Source: Doryteuthis pealeii (lineage: Eukaryota; Mollusca; Cephalopoda; Myopsida; Loliginidae). Taken from it: a stretch of DNA of 64,000 nucleotides. Shown in pieces: positions 58,086 through 64,000 of this stretch; the stretch's first letter is position 1, and each line of letters opens with the position of its first letter. Location: positions 22,081,427-22,145,426 of the forward strand of contig CM042157.1 of NCBI GenBank assembly GCA_023376005.1, in the 5' to 3' direction. Made by a program: the position numbers and the translations under genes. The notes below the pieces were generated by a model. The model did not search any database. It was not told the origin of the DNA and worked only from the letters and a program-made list of their open reading frames with translations.

Positions 58086-58196
58086 GCACACACACACACA
58101 CACAATATATTATATAATATATATATATGTCTGTCCGTCTGTCTGTCTGTCTGTCTGTCTCTGTCTCTCTCTCTCAGTATCTGTCTGTATATCTGT

Positions 58197-58283
<87 letters not shown>

Positions 58284-58333
58284 TATTTACTCGGTTAAGC
58301 TTAGTTTCTTTCAATGTATTATACACACACACG

Positions 58334-58381
<48 letters not shown>

Positions 58382-58435
58382 GTATATATATATATGTGTG
58401 TGTATCTGTCTTTCTCTGTCTGTCTGTCTGTCTGT

Positions 58436-58482
<47 letters not shown>

Positions 58483-58525
58483 GTATGTGTAGGTGTGTGT
58501 GTGTGTGTGTGTGTAATTTATTGGC
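58037..58525. repeat. Dense microsatellite cluster
   Basis: Repeated alternation of TA, CA, CTGT, CT, TA, CTGT, TA and TG over nearly 500 bp. All frames are low complexity. Confidence 0.95.
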
Positions 58526-58784
58526 AGAAATATTCGGGTAGGCAAGTGTATTGCTACAGTTATAGAAAAATGCAAACAGAGTATATTGTCCTGAAAATCG
58601 CGGAATTGTCACATCAATCATTTGGGACCGAAAAAATTTAAGTCAGTCAACGACAACACAACTAATGTTTGTTGATTTTACTTTATATCTATCTATCTAC
58701 CTGTCTAAGTCTGTTCTTATCCATCTATCACTCTTCTTATCTATCAATTTATCTATTTCAGTATCTATCTATCTATCTTATTCT

Positions 58785-59030
58785 AGTATTATCTGCGTTA
58801 TTCGGACTATTGTCCCCATCTTCATTGTTATTTGTACAACGTTTCGGCCGATATACCCTCCGGCCTTCTTCAGGTATTTCTTGCGAACGCGGGAACCTTC
58901 TTTTCGAACTCGGGAACTTTCTTGTCGTAATCGGGAGCCATCACGGAACTTTGAACCTAACCCTTTATTTAATCCACGGGGTATCCTGTTCTCATTCCGC
59001 TAACCATAGCTGGGGTAGTTGTGTTAATTA
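58785..59030 (-). repeat. Left arm of large inverted repeat (hammerhead-like 'GTTGTACAAATAAC' family)
   Basis: Pairs in reverse with 59560-59775. Read on the minus strand: GCTATGGTTAGCGGAATGAG, AAAGGGTTAGGTTCAAAGTTC, then three 21-bp units around CGAACGCGGGAACCTTC-type sequence, then CUGAAGA, A, stem II GGCCG/CGGCC (5 bp), GAAA and CGUUGUACAAAU. Overlapping open frames on both strands are repeat artefacts. Confidence 0.8.
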
Positions 59031-59100
59031 ATTATTTTTTTAACTGCTTCTATTTCTCGGTAAGTCATCTTCTTTATATACATATATATATACTATAAAA

Positions 59101-59117
59101 GTGACCCGTTGGGTCAC
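59101..59117. other. Perfect 7-bp hairpin
   Basis: GTGACCC-GTT-GGGTCAC, just downstream of TACTATAAAA. It lies in the spacer of the inverted repeat. It could be a transposon terminus; the element is not identified. Confidence 0.4.
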
Positions 59118-59559
59118 CCATTAAGCTCTCGCTAGATGATTGGGATTAGGAAAAAGAGTTGGATCTGCCAAAATATCGTCTGCTTTTCATTTTAAAAACG
59201 AATTAAAATTTATTAAACCGATTATTTAAGGTCAAATTTTTGTCTAAGTCGAAAAAGTAATATAATGAGCCTCAGTAAAAAAGCAAAATAATATTACAGA
59301 TGTAATTTATCTTTGATACATTTAAAACGATGTTTTTTGGTCAATTTCGATCAAGATGCCTGCCAAGACGCTACTTAAAATCCGTTTTTATAAAATAAAT
59401 TGTAACTTTTTCGATTGAAAAATAAATCACACTGGATTGTCCAATTAGACACACAACCTAGTAGATAAAGGAGTTAGGTTAAGACAGTTCTAGATGACAG
59501 TTATCTCTAGACTGCAGGTTCAATCCTGGTCAGGGGCAGCAGTAACATAGAATAATAAT

Positions 59560-59775
59560 TTACACAGCTTAACACCTGTGCCCCAGCTATGGTTAGTGGA
59601 ATGAGAACAGGATACCCCCGTGGGCTGAATAAAGGGTTAGGTTCAAAGTTCCGTGATGGTATTACAAGAATGTTCCTGAGTCCGACAAGAAATACCCGGG
59701 GAAGGCCGGAGGGCACATCGACCGAAACGTTGTACAGATAACAATGAAGATGAGACAATAGTCTGAATAATACAA
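59560..59775 (+). repeat. Right arm of large inverted repeat
   Basis: CCCCAGCTATGGTTAGTGG through CCGAAACGTTGTACAGATAAC and AATGAAGATGAGACAATAG. The hammerhead box is decayed (CCGGGGA instead of CUGAAGA), though GGCC..GACC-GAAA remains. It ends where the MITE at 59780 inserted. Confidence 0.8.
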
Positions 59776-59779
59776 ATAA

Positions 59780-60238
59780 TGGTAATCTTTGCAGAGTTCC
59801 GTCCAGGCCTCCTGCCTCAAAAACTGCTAGCCGCAGACTGCTGAAAAAACAACACCAGCTACGATTGAAGTCCGCACCCGAAGCAAAAAAAACAAAAAAC
59901 AAAAAAAAAAAAAACAACAACTTAGGGCGTTTCTCCTGAAAACCCAACCCCAATCCTAAACCAGAACCCTAACCCCAAACCCTAAACCCCCCTAGTTAAA
60001 ATTAAGTTTTATTACAAAATTTGTGGTTCTGTTTTTCCTGGGTCACCCAAATTATTTATTTATTTTCCATTAAACTAGCCCTAAACTCCAACCCAACCCT
60101 TACTCTAAACCCTAACCATAGTTTTTTTTAAACCGCTTTGGCTACGGACTTCAATCGTAGCTGGTGATTTTTTTCAGCAGTCACTGGCTAGCAGTTTTTG
60201 AGATAGGATTCCAGGACAGAACTCCGCAAAGATTACCA
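59780..60238. mobile_element. Foldback MITE with telomere-like core, copy 1
   Basis: 459 bp with terminal inverted repeats of about 105 bp: TGGTAATCTTTGC..AGTTC and TCAAAAACTGCTAGCC on the left, mirrored on the right by GCTAGCAGTTTTTGAG and GAACTCCGCAAAGATTACCA. Flanked by the 6-bp TSD AAATAA (59774-59779, 60239-60244). The core has two C-rich stretches, ACCCTAACCCCAAACCCTAA and TCTAAACCCTAACC, resembling CCCTAA telomere units. No transposase. Confidence 0.83.
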
Positions 60239-60336
60239 AAATAATACACCAAAAATTATTTTTTATTTTTTATTTTCATTTTATTTTTCGATTTTCGGTA
60301 TTTATTTACTACACGAGCAGATTCTTTAAAAAAAAC

Positions 60337-60817
60337 GGTACACTTCGCGGAAAACCGCCCCTCCTCAAAAAACGCTAGCCGGTGGCAGCTGAAAAAAAAA
60401 GACACCAGCTACGACTGAAGTCCGTAGACGAAGCGGTGTCACTTGCAAAAAAAAAAACCCCACAAAAAACACAAAACAACCAGCTTAGGGCGTTTTTCCC
60501 GAAAACACAACCCCAACCCCAACCTAAACCCTAACCTCACCCCTAGTTAAAATTAACAGTTTTATTAAAAAAATTCTGGGTTCTGTTTTTCTGGGTTAGA
60601 AAAAACAGAGCCCAAATTATTTATTTTCCCATTACACTAACCCTAAACACCAACCCCAACCCCAACCCTAAACCCAAACCCTAACCCGAGTTTTTTTTTT
60701 ATTCAAGTAACACTGCTTCGGCTACGAACTTTAATCGTAGCTGGTGTTTTTTTTTTCAGTAGCCAACGGCAAACATTTTTTGAGGCAGGGGGCCGGCGGT
60801 TCTCCGCGAAGAGTACC
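60337..60817. mobile_element. Foldback MITE with telomere-like core, copy 2
   Basis: About 481 bp with terminal inverted repeats of about 115 bp starting GGTACACTTCGCGG and ending CCGCGAAGAGTACC. Shares CACCAGCTACGA..GAAGTCCGTAG and the CCCTAA-like core with copy 1. Flanked by AAAAAAC on both sides (A-rich, so the TSD length is uncertain). Confidence 0.82.
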
Positions 60818-61435
60818 AAAAAACGCTTTTCTTCTATTCACACCTTCTGTCTTTAGTCTTTTTATTTATGCAGAAAATAGTATCAGTCACATATATACAC
60901 ACCGATATTTTGCACCCCAAAAACAGGGAGGTCAAAGTTAAGTGAACTGAAAAAATCAGAAAGTTTTAAAATAAAATAAATTAATTCATTACTAAATCAA
61001 CACTGAAAAGTTAATTAAAATCGGATATTTCCCTGAGTTTTGGTAATTTTTTTTTCAAACGTGGGGGTTGAATTGTATTAAAAAAAACACTGATTTTTCA
61101 AGAAATTGACCTACTTTAATTGAAATGGACATTAGAATTTTATTGCGGGTGGGTGTTAAGAGTGTCTCTGTTAACCATGCTCATCTCCCCTTCGCTTATA
61201 GAGAGGAAAAGAGAGTTATGCATAATGTAAAGACAGGGATGGGTCAGTTTTTGACTTAATTGCAAATTATGACTAATTAGAACCAATTAAAGTGGAATTT
61301 TTTTCCCAACATTTAGTAATACTAAAACTAAAGTATAATATAGTATAAATTTCGTGTTAGTAAGGTCACCAGCAAAAAAGCCTTTAGGGATCAAAAGTTG
61401 AAAATCTCAGATTTAGTAATATAAACATATATATA

Positions 61436-61502
61436 CTACTACTACTACTACTACTACTACAACTAATAATAATAATAATAATGATAATAATAATAATAAT
61501 AA
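61436..61502. repeat. (CTA)n-(AAT)n microsatellite
   Basis: ACT/CTA units followed by AAT units. Confidence 0.95.
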
Positions 61503-61595
61503 GTGGTTCGTGGTTGGTAGGTTTGTGTTTGCTTGGTACCGTGTGCATGTGAGTGTAAGTATGTATGTATGAATGTATATGTATGTACATATGTA

Positions 61596-61762
61596 CAAGG
61601 TGTGTCAAAAAAAGTATTGAGATTTTCGATATTTCTTTACAGCTTTAAAATCTATACTTTTTTTACACACCTTTTATTCTGAAAAAAAAATTAACTTCAA
61701 ATTTATTGTTCATTTCTATCTTGGTAAATACACCTTCAATATCGATACTTTTATGACACACC
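61596..61762. mobile_element. Mariner-like MITE
   Basis: About 167 bp with imperfect inverted ends: AAGGTGTGTCAAAAAAAGTAT on the left, mirrored by ATACTTTTATGACACACCAT on the right. The left flank is TA; the right flank is altered. The length and GGTGTGTCA end fit a Tc1/mariner-type MITE. No coding sequence. Confidence 0.65.
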
Positions 61763-61860
61763 ATGTTTATATGTGTATGTATGGGTCTGTGTATGTGGAT
61801 AGGTAGTCATATGTGTATATGAGCCCGTATCGTTCATAAATAACAACGAAAGACTAATTC

Positions 61861-62790
61861 TTTTTTTTTCTTCTTTTTTATTTTTTCTTCTTTTTTTCTT
61901 CTTTTTTTCTTCTTTTTTATTTTTATTTTTAATTCTTTTTTATTTTTAATTCTTTTTTTAATTTTAAATTTAAAATTTTTTATTATTTTTAATTCTTTTT
62001 TTTTTTTTTATTTTTAATTCTTTTTTATTTTTAATTCTTTTTAATTTTTTAAAATTCTTTTTTATTTTTAATTCTTTCCTTATTTTTGATTCTTTCCTTA
62101 TTTTTAATTCTTTTTTATTTTTAATTCTTTTTTTAATTTTTAATTCTTTTTTATTTTAAATTCTTTTTATTTTAGATTCTTTTTTTAATTTTAATTCTTT
62201 AATTTTTAATTCTTTTTTAAAATTTTTAATTCTTTTTTTATTTTTAATTCTTTTTTATTTTTCAAAGTTCTTTTTTATTTTTAATTCTTTCCTTATATTT
62301 TTAATTCTTTTTAATTTTCAAAGTTCTTTTTTATTTTTATTTTTTATTTTTATTCTTTCCTTATTTTTTCTTTTTTATTTTTAATTCTTTTTATTTTAAT
62401 TCTTTTTATTTTTAATTCTTTTTATTTTAATTCTTTTTTAATTCTTTTTAATTTTTAAATTCTTTTTATTTTAATTCTTTCCTTATTTTTAATTCTTTTT
62501 ATTTTTAATTCTTTTTAATTTTTTAAAATTTTTTTTATTTTTAATTCTTTCCTTATTTTTAATTCTTTTTTATTTTTAATTCTTTTTTATTTTTAATTCT
62601 TTTTTATTTTAAATTCTTTTTTATTTTAAATTCTTTTTTCAATTTCTAATTCTTTTTAATCTTTAATTCTTTTTTATTTTAATTCTTTTTTATTTTCAAT
62701 TATTTTTTAATTTTTAATTCTTTTTTAATTTCTAATTATTTTTTAAATTTTTAATTCTTTTTTTAGTTTCTAATTCTTTTTTATTTTTAA
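61861..62790. repeat. T-rich degenerate minisatellite, TTTTTATTTTTAATTC type
   Basis: About 930 bp with units of 10-16 bp built from TTTTTAATTCTTTTTTATTTT, with occasional TTCCTTATTTT variants. One strand is nearly free of G. No open frame of note. Confidence 0.95.
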
Positions 62791-63360
62791 TCTAGAATGC
62801 TTTTCTGGTATACAATTTCTGGTATACATTTTCAGACTTATCTGATCGATCTAGAAATAGAGTGGTGGAAGGCATTTGTCTGGTACTTCCAAATTATCTA
62901 TCAATTCCAGGCGGCTGACGAAAATTCCACGTCAACAACTAGACAAAACAATTATCAATTATATGGATTCGAGGCTAAAATTATTTCATAGACAGAAATA
63001 TGACACGCCTTATGTTCAATGGACACTCGGTACTTTCTGCGGGGCGAAGACGGACACAAGCTGCATTGACTTCATATAATTTACTTATTTTATCGGCGAA
63101 ATCTTTTATCAGTATCAAAAGAGGGAGAAAAAAGGTGTTAATTTTTGCTTTTATTATTATGATCATTTTTTATTAATCACATGTCCCTGTCTATGGACAG
63201 GATTTCTGGCTGTCATTTTCACATTTTTTGTGGTCGATATTCCAGCCAAAGGAAATAAAAAGATTTCTGTTGCTGATTACAGTTAGGGCAGATTTTTATC
63301 ACATTAAATATGAATGAAAATAGATAATCATACCTTGTGATAAGTCAGTAGAGTACGCTA
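62791..63360. other. No recognisable feature
   Basis: Mixed-composition sequence with overlapping short frames (62797-62991 and 62876-63079) that have no recognisable domains and no supporting signals. Confidence 0.5.
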
Positions 63361-63361
63361 C

Positions 63362-63365
<4 letters not shown>

Positions 63366-63420
<55 letters not shown>
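63366..63420. repeat. (TA)n microsatellite
   Basis: TA run followed by the motif GGTGCTCAAT at 63462. Confidence 0.95.
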
Positions 63421-63423
<3 letters not shown>

Positions 63424-63639
63424 AGTAATAGAGAATGACTGAGAAAAGTATAAGCATATAAAGGTGCTCAATGCTAATATAGCAGAGCAGATTTATAATA
63501 ATATATATAATATTATAGATATTAATCTTGTAACTATTAGACAGGGTAGGTTACAAAGTAGAAGCTAGACGGATTTAGTTGTCTCCCCATTATGAATATA
63601 CACATCTTATATGTATATGATGTGTATATTCATACAGAC

Positions 63640-63677
63640 ACACACAAATACACACACAAATACACACACACGTATAC

Positions 63678-63710
<33 letters not shown>

Positions 63711-63760
63711 CGTGCATGCGTGTGCGCGCACGCGCGTGTGTGTGTGTGTGTGTGTGTGTG
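63640..63760. repeat. (CA)n-(TA)n-(TG)n palindromic microsatellite
   Basis: CA-rich, TA, then TG with a GCGCGCACGCGCG segment, so largely self-complementary. Confidence 0.93.
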
Positions 63761-63842
63761 ATTTAACCAACAGACGGAAATATTTACTCGAACATTTCTC
63801 ATGACTGTGTGGTCGACATGAAACCTGAAAATTCAGAATTCG

Positions 63843-63844
<2 letters not shown>

Positions 63845-63912
<68 letters not shown>
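63845..63912. repeat. (TA)n microsatellite
   Basis: Pure TA run near the window end. Confidence 0.96.
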
Positions 63913-63915
<3 letters not shown>

Positions 63916-64000
63916 TGAAGCTAACTGCATTTGGATTTTTTGCGTCATGTAACGCACACTTTTACTTTGAAAAACTCACCAGGAAAAATAATGGGGAGAC

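Noticed and set aside
59507..59953. 148-codon minus-strand frame
   Set aside because: Runs across the junction of an inverted-repeat arm and the MITE TIR. Composition is repeat-derived and it shares words with frames in the other arm.

Overview
The window looks like non-coding, repeat-saturated DNA from a cephalopod genome, most likely an octopus. I infer this from the AT-rich background, the very dense (TA)n, (CA)n and (TATC)n microsatellites, several tRNA-derived SINE families, and decayed non-LTR, mariner, hAT and Helitron pieces. I recognise no host protein-coding gene. The long open frames are either microsatellite read-through (Tyr/Ile, His/Thr, Ser/Leu or Glu/Lys runs) or transposon remnants.

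Layout. 1-1045: microsatellites. 1046-10320: a ragged copy (A) of a segment that reappears cleaner at 30332-38800 (B). A ends at a 10-N gap. Both copies carry hammerhead-like repeats, an R2-type LINE 3' end, a Helitron body and a second LINE tail. B also has a Helitron whose empty site is preserved in A. 10331-13140: post-gap sequence with a SINE and a degraded LINE end. 13153-29030: a mosaic of two solo LTRs, two copies of a structured GC-rich retroposed element, a trimer of tRNA-like units, tRNA-SINEs, a hAT MITE and three or more copies of an AAAAC-tailed SINE-like family. 38800-46800: microsatellites, ribozyme-bearing repeats, and a mariner/LINE mosaic split by a SINE. 47163-48118: a 41-bp satellite. 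49321-49978: a CTT array. 50229-51080: a SINE pile-up. 52250-58640: microsatellites with ribozyme SINEs. 58785-60820: a large inverted repeat followed by two foldback MITEs with telomere-like cores. 61861-62790: a T-rich array.

The strongest unusual signal is the number and variety of type I hammerhead ribozyme motifs (CUGANGA - stem II - GAAA - tiny palindromic stem III - NUH - stem I). About ten loci have a recognisable core plus compatible stem I pairing. A similar number are decayed. They come from at least eight unrelated repeat families and often occur as divergent inverted pairs. Two are fused to tRNA-like heads, giving tRNA-hammerhead SINEs. Hammerheads in Penelope-like elements, in retrozymes and in the schistosome Sm-alpha SINE are established knowledge. 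The diversity here and the palindromic pairing deserve a closer look.

All calls were made by eye, so boundaries are approximate unless a target-site duplication (TSD) is quoted.
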